From the NCBI GenBank assembly GCA_947564305.1, contig CANOBT010000088.1, positions 1 to 23,074 on the forward strand: a DNA stretch of 23,074 nucleotides. The letters are read 5' to 3'. The notes under the pieces are model-generated. The model did no database searches. It was not told the DNA's origin and was given only the letters and a program-made list of their open reading frames with translations. Below are positions 1 to 8,379 of the stretch, piece after piece. A program made the position numbers and the translations under genes. Positions within the stretch are counted from its first letter, which is position 1. Each line of letters opens with the position of its first letter. The DNA is from an uncultured Lachnospiraceae bacterium. Lineage in GTDB: Bacteria > Bacillota_A > Clostridia > Lachnospirales > Lachnospiraceae.

Positions 1-1
1 G

Positions 2-676
2 ATGAAAATACTAATTGCAGAGGATGATGCCAGATTACTGAAATCCTTGCTGCATATCTTTACTTTGAACAAGTTCAGTGCAGATGGAGTGTCCGACGGG
101 AAAGAAGCTTTGGAATATGCCCTCACAGGAGAATATGACGGACTTGTTTTAGATATCATGATGCCTGGGATGGATGGGATTGAGGTTTTAAAAGCACTCA
201 GAAAGGAAAATATCACAATCCCGGCTCTGTTCCTGACAGCCAGAACAGAGGTTTCCCAGAGGGTAGACGGACTGGATGCCGGGGCGGATGATTATCTGCC
301 AAAGCCCTTTTCAACGGCAGAGCTTTTGGCTAGAGTCCGGGCAATGCTCCGACGGAAAGAAAACTATACCCCGGAGCTTTTGACCTTTGGAGGACTGACG
401 CTGAATCGATCTACCTATGAAATTTCGAGTCAGACAAACCGACAGGCGCTAAGTGGGAAGGAGTACCAGATATTAGAAATGTTGATGGAAAAGCCGGGAA
501 TGATTGTTACAGCGGAGCAATTCCTGACACATATATGGGGGTGGAATACAGAGATTGATACAAGCTCCGTATGGGTGCATATCTCTAACCTGCGAAAAAA
601 ATTTGAAAAAATTGAAGCTCCTGTCAGTATAAGGTTTGTGCGCAGTGCGGGTTATATTCTGGAGGAAGTGCCATGA
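2..676 (+). CDS. OmpR/PhoB-family response regulator
   Basis: A cytoplasmic DNA-binding response regulator of 224 residues, the usual length for the family. The receiver domain (about 1-115) has the acidic pair at D8-D9, the phospho-acceptor D51 in LDIMMPG, the switch T79 and the conserved K101 in PKPF. A winged-helix DNA-binding domain (about 125-222) ends in the usual hairpin (VRSAGYIL). The start is base 2, so the upstream ribosome binding site lies outside the window. The N-terminus MKILIAEDD is typical of a complete receiver domain, so the gene is probably whole. The stop overlaps the next gene's start by 4 bases (ATGA), which couples it to the histidine kinase. It probably regulates the ABC transporter immediately downstream, judged by position and by a direct repeat in that promoter region; the signal is unknown. 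Confidence 0.95.
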   Translation: MKILIAEDDARLLKSLLHIFTLNKFSADGVSDGKEALEYALTGEYDGLVLDIMMPGMDGIEVLKALRKENITIPALFLTARTEVSQRVDGLDAGADDYLPKPFSTAELLARVRAMLRRKENYTPELLTFGGLTLNRSTYEISSQTNRQALSGKEYQILEMLMEKPGMIVTAEQFLTHIWGWNTEIDTSSVWVHISNLRKKFEKIEAPVSIRFVRSAGYILEEVP

Positions 677-1905
677 TTTATCATTTGCAAAAGAAAGTCA
701 TACGCATATGCGGGGGTTCTGTGCTTCTTGTATTTGCGGTAATCTTTTTTTTAATCTATAGTTTTAGCACGAGACAGATTAACGAGACAATGGACGCGCT
801 GACAGACCGGATATCGGATAACGACGGAAGATTTCCGGAATGGAGGGATGACCGGGGGAATCCGGGAATACCTGTGGGAGTGCCGGATTTTATGACAATA
901 GAGACGCCATTCAGTACTCGTTTTTTTACTGTACGGTTTGATGAAAGCGGCCGGATGGCAGATGTGGATGTCAGTTCGATTTCTGCAATTACGGAAGAAA
1001 CAGCACGAAAATATGCGGAAGAAACCTATGAAAGCGGCAAGGAGCGTGGCTGGATGGAAGACTATCGTTATAAGCAGTATCAGACAGAGTATGGAATGAC
1101 GATTGTTTATGTGGATGGCAGTATGAACCGTTTCATGTCAAACCGGATGGTTTTCGCAGCTGGCGTTGTACTCATTATTAGCGCTTTCACCATTTGGATG
1201 ATCGTAATAATTTTTTCAAAGCGTGCAGTCCGGCCAATAGCAGAAAGTTATGAAAAGCAGAAACAGTTTATCACAGATGCGAATCACGAATTAAAGACTC
1301 CGTTGACACTGGTAATGACAAATTTGGATATTCTGGAGTCAGAAATAGGAGAGAATGAGTGGTTATCAGACATTCGCAGCGAAGGTGAGCGCATGAGCGC
1401 ATTGGTGAACCAACTGGTTGTACTGGCAAGGATGGATGAGGATAAGACAAATCTGGAAATGCAGAGTTTTTCCCTAAGTGATATGATTGTGGACGTTATT
1501 TCAGAATTTCAGATGCTGGCGCAGGAGCGTGGAAAATCAATGGAAGCGCAGATTGAACCGAAGGTAGATTATATGGGTGACGAGACAGCGGTTCACAGAG
1601 TGATCTCCATTCTTTTGGATAATGCGGTCAAATATTGTGATGATGGAGGAAGTATCAGACTTAGACTGGAAAAGAAGAAACATCCGGTGCTTTATGTGGA
1701 AAACACATATGCAGATGTAGGTGAGATAGAACTGGACAAACTGTTTGACCGATTTTACCGAGCAGATAAAGCAAGGACCTTTACCGGCGGATTCGGAGTC
1801 GGGTTGTCCATTGCCAAAGCAATCGTAACGCAACATAAGGGAGAAATTAACGCTTATAAAAAAGATACAGGTCATATTGGATTTAAAGTGATATGGCGGC
1901 AATAA
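673..1905 (+). CDS. Membrane sensor histidine kinase
   Basis: A 410-residue sensor kinase, cognate to the preceding regulator by the ATGA overlap. It has transmembrane helix 1 at about 11-31, a short extracytoplasmic sensor region of about 125 residues, and transmembrane helix 2 at about 160-181. The dimerisation and phosphotransfer (HisKA) domain has H205 in the DANHELKTPL motif. The catalytic ATP-binding domain has the N box at N317 (LLDNAVKY), the F box FDRFYRAD at 358-365 and the G2 box GGFGVGLSI at 372-380. The G1 box is degenerate: where DxGxG is expected the sequence reads VENTYADVG, a pattern I associate with related Clostridia kinases, so activity is not excluded. The ligand is unknown; the neighbouring transporter suggests a cell-envelope or antimicrobial signal, as inference. 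Confidence 0.95.
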   Translation: MIYHLQKKVIRICGGSVLLVFAVIFFLIYSFSTRQINETMDALTDRISDNDGRFPEWRDDRGNPGIPVGVPDFMTIETPFSTRFFTVRFDESGRMADVDVSSISAITEETARKYAEETYESGKERGWMEDYRYKQYQTEYGMTIVYVDGSMNRFMSNRMVFAAGVVLIISAFTIWMIVIIFSKRAVRPIAESYEKQKQFITDANHELKTPLTLVMTNLDILESEIGENEWLSDIRSEGERMSALVNQLVVLARMDEDKTNLEMQSFSLSDMIVDVISEFQMLAQERGKSMEAQIEPKVDYMGDETAVHRVISILLDNAVKYCDDGGSIRLRLEKKKHPVLYVENTYADVGEIELDKLFDRFYRADKARTFTGGFGVGLSIAKAIVTQHKGEINAYKKDTGHIGFKVIWRQ

Positions 1906-1918
1906 ATGACATTCTTAT

Positions 1919-1947
1919 AAGGAAGGGGCCACGGCGGTTGCTTCCTT
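1919..1947 (+). terminator. Weak hairpin after the two-component operon
   Basis: AAGGAAG at 1919-1925 is complementary to CTTCCTT at 1941-1947, with a 15-base GC-rich loop and only a short pyrimidine run after it. It sits 14 bases after the kinase stop. It could be a weak or leaky terminator; the stem is short and the T tract poor, so read-through into the transporter genes is likely. Confidence 0.4.
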
Positions 1948-1973
1948 TTCTGTTCACAAATTTTTCACGTCTT

Positions 1974-2013
1974 TCTTTAGGCTATCTTTAGCGCCGTTTA
2001 ATAAAATCTTAAA
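1974..2013 (+). promoter_or_regulatory. Candidate response-regulator box before the ABC operon
   Basis: TCTTTAG occurs at 1974-1980 and again at 1985-1991, exactly 11 bases apart, followed by looser T-rich echoes near 1996 (GTTTAA) and 2007 (TCTTAAA) on the same spacing. Tandem direct repeats with one-helical-turn spacing are the usual binding pattern of OmpR/PhoB-type regulators, and one is encoded two genes upstream. The sequence lies 90-105 bases before the ATPase start and could overlap a promoter (an AT-rich stretch TTTAATAAAAT follows). The repeat is directly visible; its role as an operator is inference. Confidence 0.45.
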
Positions 2014-2079
2014 GATGATAGAAATTTGCCTGTGTCCTATGAAGGCAAACGACTTTGAAAATGAGTAAGGAGGGTCATT

Positions 2080-3174
2080 ATGATCACAGTAGAACATTTG
2101 ACAAAGTGTTATGGTGATTTCATGGCAGTCAGCGACTTGTCTTTTGAGATTGAGGAGGGGCATGTCTATGGCTTTTTGGGACCGAATGGCGCTGGGAAAT
2201 CCACCACAATGAATATCATGACAGGCTGCTTGTCTGCAACGGATGGAACTGTCAGAATTGACGGCTACGATATCTTTGAAGAACCGCAGATGGCAAAAAA
2301 ACTGATGGGATATTTACCGGAACAGCCGCCTTTGTACATGAATGAGACGCCGGTGGAGTATCTGAAATTTGTCGGTGCAGCAAAAGGGCTGAAAGGAATG
2401 GAACTGGCGCAGCAGGTGGAAGAGGTCATTGATCAGACTAAAATAGGCAGTGTCAGAAACAAACTGATTTCCGCATTGTCGAAAGGATATAAACAGCGTG
2501 TAGGTATTGCCCAGGCACTTTTGGGGAATCCAAAAGTTATTATTCTGGATGAGCCAACGGTAGGTCTTGATCCAATCCAGATTATAGAGATTCGTGACTT
2601 GATCAGGCAGTTGGGTGAAAGCCATACAGTGATTCTAAGCTCCCACATTCTGTCGGAGGTACAGGCAATTTGTGAAAAGGTGCTGATTATTGCCAGGGGG
2701 AGGCTTGTAGCTTTTGATGCACCGGAAAATCTGGAAAAACTCAGACAATCATCAAACGGCATTGATTTTACGGTAGAAGCGCTTCCAGAAGAAGCGGAGG
2801 AGATTCTGGAAAAACTGGCGATATACAAGGAATATACGCTGGACGAAGTGGAAACGGGACTTTTAAGAATTCATGTGAAAGCTGATATGGACGATGTCAG
2901 GTCTGAATGCCGGCAGTTGTTCTTTGCATTTGCAGAAAAACAGAAGGCAATTGTTGAGATGGTCTCAAAGAAAGCAAATCTGGAAGATATTTTTATTGAA
3001 TTGACGGAAGGAGAGACAAACAGCGGACTGGAAGTTGGTGAAGAAACGGATACTGTAGGCGGAATGGATGTTTCAGATGAAGCGGCTGTTAATTCCTTAT
3101 GTGAGACAGAGGATATTCCGGCTGAAGTGGATTCAGAAGATGCTTTGGAAGAAAGCGAGGTGGAAAAAGAATGA
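2080..3174 (+). CDS. ABC transporter ATPase (GldA/CcmA-like)
   Basis: The cytoplasmic ATP-hydrolysing subunit of an ABC-2 type exporter, 364 residues. Walker A GPNGAGKST is at 34-42, the Q-loop glutamine is Q82 in LPEQPPLY, the signature LSKGYKQR is at 133-140, Walker B and the catalytic glutamate are in VIILDEP at 153-159, and the switch histidine is H188. After the usual roughly 300-residue body there is an extra tail of about 60 residues rich in Glu and Asp and without obvious fold. A strong ribosome binding site (AAGGAGG, 2067-2073) supports the start. The stop overlaps the permease start by 4 bases. With the next three genes it forms a four-part transporter like the Gld/Nos-type ABC systems; the substrate is not evident from sequence. 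Confidence 0.93.
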   Translation: MITVEHLTKCYGDFMAVSDLSFEIEEGHVYGFLGPNGAGKSTTMNIMTGCLSATDGTVRIDGYDIFEEPQMAKKLMGYLPEQPPLYMNETPVEYLKFVGAAKGLKGMELAQQVEEVIDQTKIGSVRNKLISALSKGYKQRVGIAQALLGNPKVIILDEPTVGLDPIQIIEIRDLIRQLGESHTVILSSHILSEVQAICEKVLIIARGRLVAFDAPENLEKLRQSSNGIDFTVEALPEEAEEILEKLAIYKEYTLDEVETGLLRIHVKADMDDVRSECRQLFFAFAEKQKAIVEMVSKKANLEDIFIELTEGETNSGLEVGEETDTVGGMDVSDEAAVNSLCETEDIPAEVDSEDALEESEVEKE

Positions 3175-4034
3175 TTGCAGTATGGAAGCATGAGCTGTCG
3201 AACCATTTTCATTCATTGACAGCCTATATTTTTTCGGCGTTTCTTCTGGCCTTTGTAGGTCTTGGAGCCATGCTTTATAACATCCAGTCGGCAGTGGCAA
3301 ACTTTGAGTATGTGCTGAGCTTTGTATGTCTTGGCTTTGTGGTGATTATTCCGATTTTGACGATGAAGGTGATTGCAGAGGAACGCAGACAGAAAACAGA
3401 CCAGCTTCTATATTCTCTGCCCATTACAACTTCGCAGATTATTATCGGGAAATATTTGGCTCTTTTAATTGTGTATCTGGTGCCGCTTGTGATTATTTCC
3501 TTTTATCCGCTGATTTTTTCCAGATTTGGGGAAGTTTACCTGTTGACATCCTACGGCTCTATGTTTGCTTTTTTTATGATGGGAGCGGCGCTCATGGCCA
3601 TTGGCACGTTTATTTCTTCTTTGACGGATAATCTTGGATTTGCTGCAGGAATTGCAATTCCTGTCATTCTCTTAAATTATTACAGCGTGACGCTGGCAGA
3701 GTATGTATCGTCCACGGCCATAGGCTCTGCTGTAGCGTTGATTGTGGCAGCTGCTATTCTTGGATTTGTCATACGGTATTTGACAAGAAATGATAAATTG
3801 GCTTTTGGAATCGGGGCAGTTCTTTCCATTGCAATTGCTGGGCTGTTTGTGATGGATAGTTCAGGTTTTGAAGGTTTGCTGCCGGATATTATGACAAAGC
3901 TTTCGTTGTTTGAACGTTTTTATAAATTTGTAAACGGTGTATTTGATTTGACTGGAATCGTTTATTATGTGACAGTAATCGTGTTCTTTCTGTTTCTGTC
4001 TGTACAGTCTCTTGAGAAACGGAGGTACAACTGA
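3171..4034 (+). CDS. ABC-2 type permease (GldF-like)
   Basis: An integral membrane subunit of the ABC exporter, 287 residues with about six to eight hydrophobic segments (clear ones near 17-36, 46-65, 92-113, 127-148, 153-172, 180-199, 211-228 and 258-278). Between the second and third segments is the charged stretch IAEERRQKTDQLLYSLP, a hallmark of GldF-type ABC-2 permeases, which probably contacts the ATPase. Translation is coupled to the ATPase gene by an ATGA overlap, and its stop shares one base with the next start. It partners with the ATPase and with the GldG-like protein. The transported molecule cannot be told from the sequence. Confidence 0.9.
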   Translation: MIAVWKHELSNHFHSLTAYIFSAFLLAFVGLGAMLYNIQSAVANFEYVLSFVCLGFVVIIPILTMKVIAEERRQKTDQLLYSLPITTSQIIIGKYLALLIVYLVPLVIISFYPLIFSRFGEVYLLTSYGSMFAFFMMGAALMAIGTFISSLTDNLGFAAGIAIPVILLNYYSVTLAEYVSSTAIGSAVALIVAAAILGFVIRYLTRNDKLAFGIGAVLSIAIAGLFVMDSSGFEGLLPDIMTKLSLFERFYKFVNGVFDLTGIVYYVTVIVFFLFLSVQSLEKRRYN

Positions 4035-5488
4035 TGAAAAAATGGATAAGTAGTGGCGGACGAAAGAAACGGAGTCTCCGCCAGAATCAAATTGCATTAA
4101 AAGGTGGATCCTATTCGCTGGCGCTAACAGGAATTGTATTGGCAATTCTGATTGCGGTAAATGTTCTGGCATCCGTGTTGCCATCTACATGGACACAGTT
4201 GGATATCAGTTCTGCAAAGCTGTATTCCATCACCAGCAATACAAAAGTAGTGGTCAATGCATTGGAAAAAGATGTGACCATATACTGGGTAGTTCAGTCG
4301 GACAAAGAAGATAATGTGATTGAAAATTTATTGGCAAAATATGAAAGCCTTTCGGAACATATCGAGGTAGTAAAGAAAAATCCAGATGTCTATCCGACAT
4401 TTACACAGCAGTATACCTCGGAAACGGTTCCGAATAACAGTCTAATTGTCGAGTGCGGCGACAGCAGCCGCTATATCAGCTATGAGGATATTTATCTGAC
4501 AGAAGCAGATATGACAAGCTATTCCCATACAACCTCCTTTGACGGTGAGGGTGCGATTACTTCGGCTATTGATTATGTAGTCAGTGAAGATCATCCAAAG
4601 CTTTATATGACAGAGGGACATGGCGAGTCGGAGCTTTCTACTGTGTTTGCAGAGCAGATTGAAAAGCAGAATATAGAAACGGTTACATTCACCTTGTTGA
4701 ATTCAGACACAGTACCAGAAGAAGCGGATGTGGTACTGATTCATGCGCCAACCAGTGATATTTCTGAGGAGGAGAAGGATATGCTGGCAGAATACACTAA
4801 AAACGGCGGTAAGCTGATGGTGATGGCAGGACCGGTGGAGAAAGGGGAATTGACGAATCTGTACAGCCTGCTTAGAGAATATGGTGTGGAAGCAGAAGAA
4901 GGCATTGTGGTGGAAGGTGACAGGAACCACTATGCATTCCAGCAGCCTTACATTCTTTTGCCGGAAATGGCAGACCATGAGATTACGAATCCGCTGACAG
5001 AGAGTAATTATTATGCGATTATGCCAATTGCACTGGGATTAACCGTTACAGATACGACAGGCTCTGTCACACAGCTTTTGACCACATCGGAAATGGCCTA
5101 TAGCAAAGCTGCCGGATATGCGATTGAAACCTATGAGAAAGAAGATGGAGATGTGGATGGACCGTTTGCAACGGCGGTAGCTGTTGACTGCGGCAGCGGA
5201 GGCCAGATGGTATGGTTTGCATCTTCTAATTTCTTAGATGATATGTATAATGCTTATTCATCCGGTGCCAATCTGGATTTGGGCATGAATGCGCTTTCTT
5301 TTATGATTGGTGAACGAGAAGCAGTAGCAATCCGGAGCAAATCTTTAAATTATAGCTACCTGACGATCAATGAGTCTACAGCATTTTACCTGAAGGTGAT
5401 GATGATTGGCGTTTTTCCGTTGGCATTTTTGGGATATGGTGTCTATGTGATTATGAGCAGAAGGAGGCGGCAGAATGAAACGGTCTAA
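4034..5488 (+). CDS. GldG-like ABC auxiliary protein
   Basis: A 484-residue membrane-anchored protein of the GldG / ABC-type uncharacterised transport family. The basic N-terminus is followed by a transmembrane helix at about 28-50. A long extracytoplasmic region then matches the family pattern, with YSIT shortly after the helix, a stretch giving LYMTEGHGE around 195-203, and an ADVVLIHAP strand, as in a Rossmann-like GldG domain. A second transmembrane helix at about 452-475 precedes a short Arg-rich cytoplasmic tail. A ribosome binding site GGAGGT at 4021-4026 precedes the start, which overlaps the permease stop by one base (TGATGA). It probably couples the permease to an extracellular partner, possibly the DUF4340 protein encoded next; the exact role is unknown for the family. 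Confidence 0.85.
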   Translation: MKKWISSGGRKKRSLRQNQIALKGGSYSLALTGIVLAILIAVNVLASVLPSTWTQLDISSAKLYSITSNTKVVVNALEKDVTIYWVVQSDKEDNVIENLLAKYESLSEHIEVVKKNPDVYPTFTQQYTSETVPNNSLIVECGDSSRYISYEDIYLTEADMTSYSHTTSFDGEGAITSAIDYVVSEDHPKLYMTEGHGESELSTVFAEQIEKQNIETVTFTLLNSDTVPEEADVVLIHAPTSDISEEEKDMLAEYTKNGGKLMVMAGPVEKGELTNLYSLLREYGVEAEEGIVVEGDRNHYAFQQPYILLPEMADHEITNPLTESNYYAIMPIALGLTVTDTTGSVTQLLTTSEMAYSKAAGYAIETYEKEDGDVDGPFATAVAVDCGSGGQMVWFASSNFLDDMYNAYSSGANLDLGMNALSFMIGEREAVAIRSKSLNYSYLTINESTAFYLKVMMIGVFPLAFLGYGVYVIMSRRRRQNETV

Positions 5489-6932
5489 AAAATTATATGC
5501 ATTATTAGGGGTACTTGCCGTCATTTGCGGTGTGGCTTTTGGAGTCAGCCGGTATGAGCAGCGAAAGGAGGAAATTAAAAACAGCGATGAAATCATTCTG
5601 GAACTGGCGGCAGAGGATGTGACGGCGCTTTCGTGGGAATATGATGAGACAAAACTGGCTTTCCATAAGAGTGAAACGTGGCTGTATGACGATGATGAGG
5701 TCTTTCCGGTCAGCGAAGAAAAAATTAACGAATTGCTGGGATTGTTTGAGTCCTTTGGCGCGTCCTTTATTATTGAGAATGTGGAGGATTACAGTCAGTA
5801 TGGATTGGATGATCCGACATGCAGCATCCATATTGAAACGGCAGAGGAAAGCTATGAGGTGGAATTGGGCGGCTACAGTACGATGGATGAGCAGCGGTAC
5901 ATTTCCATTGGGGACGGCAATGTATATCTGGTATCTACAGATCCGATGGAAACTTATGAGATTGAGCTGAAAGACATGATTTTACACGATGAAACACCTT
6001 ACATTGATCAGGCGGATAACATTACGTTTGCGGGAAGTGAAAATTATAACATTATCTATCAGGAAGAAAGTGATGATACTTATCATGAAGATGACGTTTA
6101 TTTCGTCAATGATGAGAATGGGCATCTGCCTTTGGATACAGATACCGTAAAGAGTTATCTTTCCTCTATCGGCAGCCTGGGGTTAAGTAACTATGTGTCT
6201 TACAATGTAACGGAGGAAGAGCTGTCTGTCTATGGACTGGATGATCCGGAACTGACAGCGACGGTGCAGTACATGGCGTCAAAAGAGGATGCGGAGGATG
6301 ATGCCAGCACGGACGAAGAAGCAGAAGAAGTTAAAACTTTTGTTCTGCATATTTCCAGATCCGCTGAAGAAAAGGCCAAAGTGAAAGAGGAGGAGCCTTC
6401 GGAAGAAACAGATGCGTCGGATGATTATGAATCGGAGGAAGAATCTGTTCCTGCCTATGTACGGGTCGGCGAGTCTCAGATCATCTATGAGATCACAGAA
6501 ACGGAATATGAATCGTTAATGGATGTATCTTATGATAAACTGCGCCATCAGGAAATTTTCTGGGCTGATTTTGGCAAAGTAACTCAGGTTGATATTTCTC
6601 TGGAGGGTCAGACATATACTTTGATTTCCAAGGAAGAAGATAAAGAAACTGTATGGTCTTATGGAGAAGAAGAGATTGCTGTAGACGATTTCCGGACGGC
6701 TCTTGCAGCGCTTACGGCAACGGAATTTAAGAACGAGGAAATCGGTGATAAAGAAGAACTTAGCATGACGCTTCATTTGGATGATGAAAACTATCCGACA
6801 GTACACATTGGCCTGTATCGGCGGGATGGGGATTCCTGTATGGCTGTAGTGGACGGTGAACCGACAGCCCTTGTGGCAAGAAGTAAAGTTGTGGATTTAG
6901 TGGAAGCAATAAATGCTATTGTACTGAATTAG
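5475..6932 (+). CDS. DUF4340 domain-containing protein
   Basis: A 485-residue protein with a single N-terminal anchor or uncleaved signal helix (about 7-24) and an extracytoplasmic body. Two related modules each carry the DUF4340 signature YGLDDP (109-114 and 252-257). Two strongly acidic low-complexity inserts lie near 270-286 and 300-325. It overlaps the GldG-like gene by 14 bases and has its own ribosome binding site (AAGGAGG, 5461-5467). DUF4340 proteins are commonly encoded with GldA/F/G-type transporters, and I infer it is the fourth component of this complex on the outer face of the membrane. No catalytic motif is visible. It is the last gene of the transporter operon. Confidence 0.85.
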   Translation: MKRSKKLYALLGVLAVICGVAFGVSRYEQRKEEIKNSDEIILELAAEDVTALSWEYDETKLAFHKSETWLYDDDEVFPVSEEKINELLGLFESFGASFIIENVEDYSQYGLDDPTCSIHIETAEESYEVELGGYSTMDEQRYISIGDGNVYLVSTDPMETYEIELKDMILHDETPYIDQADNITFAGSENYNIIYQEESDDTYHEDDVYFVNDENGHLPLDTDTVKSYLSSIGSLGLSNYVSYNVTEEELSVYGLDDPELTATVQYMASKEDAEDDASTDEEAEEVKTFVLHISRSAEEKAKVKEEEPSEETDASDDYESEEESVPAYVRVGESQIIYEITETEYESLMDVSYDKLRHQEIFWADFGKVTQVDISLEGQTYTLISKEEDKETVWSYGEEEIAVDDFRTALAALTATEFKNEEIGDKEELSMTLHLDDENYPTVHIGLYRRDGDSCMAVVDGEPTALVARSKVVDLVEAINAIVLN

Positions 6933-6948
6933 GAATAAATGATTCTAT

Positions 6949-6973
6949 GGGTGCCAGGGCAAGTCTGGCACCC
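6949..6973 (+). terminator. Hairpin at the end of the ABC transporter operon
   Basis: GGGTGCCAG (6949-6957) and CTGGCACCC (6965-6973) form a perfect 9-bp GC-rich stem with a 7-base loop, 16 bases after the DUF4340 stop. No T tract follows (the next bases are GGTATGAAG), so it is either an atypical terminator or a 3'-end stabilising hairpin rather than a standard Rho-independent terminator. Confidence 0.55.
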
Positions 6974-7478
6974 GGTATGAAGAGGTGATGAATATTGAAG
7001 GTGGTTGCTGCTTAATGAGAGTTATACAGAAAATGCCAGAAGAAAGGGCAGACCTCTCTACCGGTTCCAGTACAGAAGAATTTTCATATTACTGTAGGAA
7101 AAAATGATATAGAAGGTCTAAATGTATGGAAAACAATGCAGTTATCTTTGCCATTAGCAGGGTGGTGATTCGAGCGGCGATGGTATGGGGGAATCTGAAG
7201 ATACCGTTATTGGAAAGTTTGAAGATAACGGTACAATTTCTTCTGAGGAACAACCAGTAATTGTATCTGTCACGATACGGAGTGTATAAGATATGCATAT
7301 ATAAGATGAACATCTGTGTAATTTTATTTTAACATAGGCGTTTTAAGAGATATATTCCTTTCAGCGGAAGATAATGAGGATGGTAAGCAGAATCACTATT
7401 GTCAGGGAAAAGATGTTGAACTTGTTCATCAACAGCAAACTTTGTGCGCCGACCGAAGGCGACGGAATGGAGATTAAT
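6974..7478. other. Gene-poor stretch, possibly decayed
   Basis: About 500 bases with no convincing gene. Short open stretches occur in several frames but lack ribosome binding sites and resemble nothing I know. The clearest runs from about 7155 to a stop at 7287-7289 and begins just after an in-frame stop. An 8-bp inverted repeat (ACCGTTAT 7203-7210, ATAACGGT 7225-7232) and a repeated GAAGATA (7197 and 7221) lie inside it. It is most simply read as eroded sequence at the edge of an accessory region, with an AT-rich leader for the following small ORF from about 7290. Confidence 0.4.
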
Positions 7479-7778
7479 ATGGATATAATAAAGAAAAAAA
7501 TGCAATCAGTAGAAGATATGGAGCAGAAAGTCAACATTAGTGCGTCTGAACAACAGAAGAAATTTTTGGAAGGGGTGTCAGAACGGAAAGAAATAAAGAC
7601 GCAGTATGTTGCAAAAAAGCAGCAGGCATCCTACGATGCAACATCACCCTATGGGGATACTCTTTCCATTAGTGAGATGGGAAAAACGACAAGTTCCTTA
7701 AAGGGCAGCAAATTGGTAAACGATACGGCTGATGGCACCGTGATATGGAAGGGAGCAGGTTCAAACGAACAAGAATAG
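7479..7778 (+). CDS. Small hypothetical protein
   Basis: A reading frame of 99 codons from the ATG at 7479, preceded by GGAG (7469-7472) at a spacing of 6 bases. An in-frame ATG at 7467 and a longer frame opening at 7374 are less well supported. The product is hydrophilic, Lys/Gln/Glu-rich and probably helical in its first half (IIKKKMQSVEDMEQKV), then Ser/Thr/Gly-rich and likely disordered. It has no signal peptide, membrane helix or recognisable domain. A strong Rho-independent terminator begins 37 bases after its stop, which supports a real monocistronic transcript. I do not recognise the family, and the function is unknown. Confidence 0.55.
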   Translation: MDIIKKKMQSVEDMEQKVNISASEQQKKFLEGVSERKEIKTQYVAKKQQASYDATSPYGDTLSISEMGKTTSSLKGSKLVNDTADGTVIWKGAGSNEQE

Positions 7779-7815
7779 GAAAATATAGGGTTAGAGTATT
7801 TGATTTGTGATGTCG

Positions 7816-7874
7816 GGCTGCCGCTTTATGATTGATAAATCGTGAAGCGGCAGCCATTTCTTTTGATTTTTTTT
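7816..7874 (+). terminator. Strong Rho-independent terminator
   Basis: GGCTGCCGCTT (7816-7826) pairs perfectly with AAGCGGCAGCC (7845-7855). A small inner GATT/AATC stem sits in the loop, and a T-rich tail (ATTTCTTTTGA then eight T) reaches 7874. It ends transcription of the small ORF at 7479-7778. Confidence 0.9.
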
Positions 7875-7901
7875 CTGTGTAAAGTTTACAAACACACTTG
7901 A

Positions 7902-8251
7902 CAATATTTCTCTGAGCGGGGCGTGGGCCAGGGTATCATTGACAGTGGCGTTTCCCATGAGGAAATCTGGCTGACAAGCAAGCTGTGGACATCCGAGTAT
8001 GGGGAGGGCGTGACAATGGAAGCGATTGACGCCATGTTAAACCGGCTTCAGGTAGATTATCTGGACTGTATTTATTTTCTGTCATACCCGGCTCCACAAA
8101 TCCTGGTCATATCCAGGAAAACATTGCTATCTTTGATTTTCAACTTTCTTCAGAGGAAATGGAGCAGATACGCGCACTTGATTCCGAGGACAGGTATTTC
8201 AATCTTCCATACGAACAGATGACCAGTTTCTTTCCGTTAGTCGGGGAGTAA
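7902..8251 (+). pseudogene. Aldo/keto reductase remnant with internal deletion
   Basis: Two pieces of one aldo/keto reductase are joined out of frame. The first (about 7902-8075) encodes an N-terminal part with ERGVGQGI, EEIWLTSKLW and LQVDYLDCIY, the family's conserved run up to the strand before the active-site histidine. The second (about 8082-8251, in a different frame) encodes the C-terminus: VIPGSTNP, ENIAIFDFQLSSEEM and FNLPYEQMTSFFPLVGE, then TAA. The catalytic Tyr/Lys region at the N-terminus and roughly 150 central residues (my estimate from the usual size of about 280) are missing. A GTG-started frame at 7923-8222 is only the first piece running out of frame. No start codon with a ribosome binding site is visible. 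The gene is clearly dead. Confidence 0.85.
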
Positions 8252-8319
8252 GCATTATCAGTATATACCTTAAAGTTATAGCAAGTGAACAAAGGGAGAC
8301 TTCTGCCGCCAGACTGTTT

Positions 8320-8349
8320 TTGTTAAAATGGGCTTATGAATAGAATAAT
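8320..8349 (+). promoter_or_regulatory. Candidate promoter of the flavodoxin gene
   Basis: TTGTTA at 8320-8325 and AATAAT at 8344-8349 are separated by 18 bases, a plausible sigma-A-type pair 30 bases before the start codon at 8380. A ribosome binding site AAAGGAGGA (8367-8375) follows. The boxes are imperfect, so this is tentative. Confidence 0.35.
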
Positions 8350-8379
8350 ACATTATTTTCAAAACGAAAGGAGGACTTT

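Noticed and set aside
7197..7232. Inverted repeat ACCGTTAT/ATAACGGT with a GAAGATA direct repeat
   Set aside because: The arm is 8 bp with a 14-base loop in non-coding sequence and no nearby promoter; too weak to call an operator.
7155..7289. Open frame of about 43 codons ending at a TAA (acidic, Gly/Ser-rich)
   Set aside because: It begins right after an in-frame stop, has no ribosome binding site and matches nothing I recognise; kept only as part of the decayed stretch.
8252..8343. Open frame after the reductase remnant reading to a TAG at 8341-8343
   Set aside because: It is read-through of the flavodoxin leader with no start codon or family resemblance.
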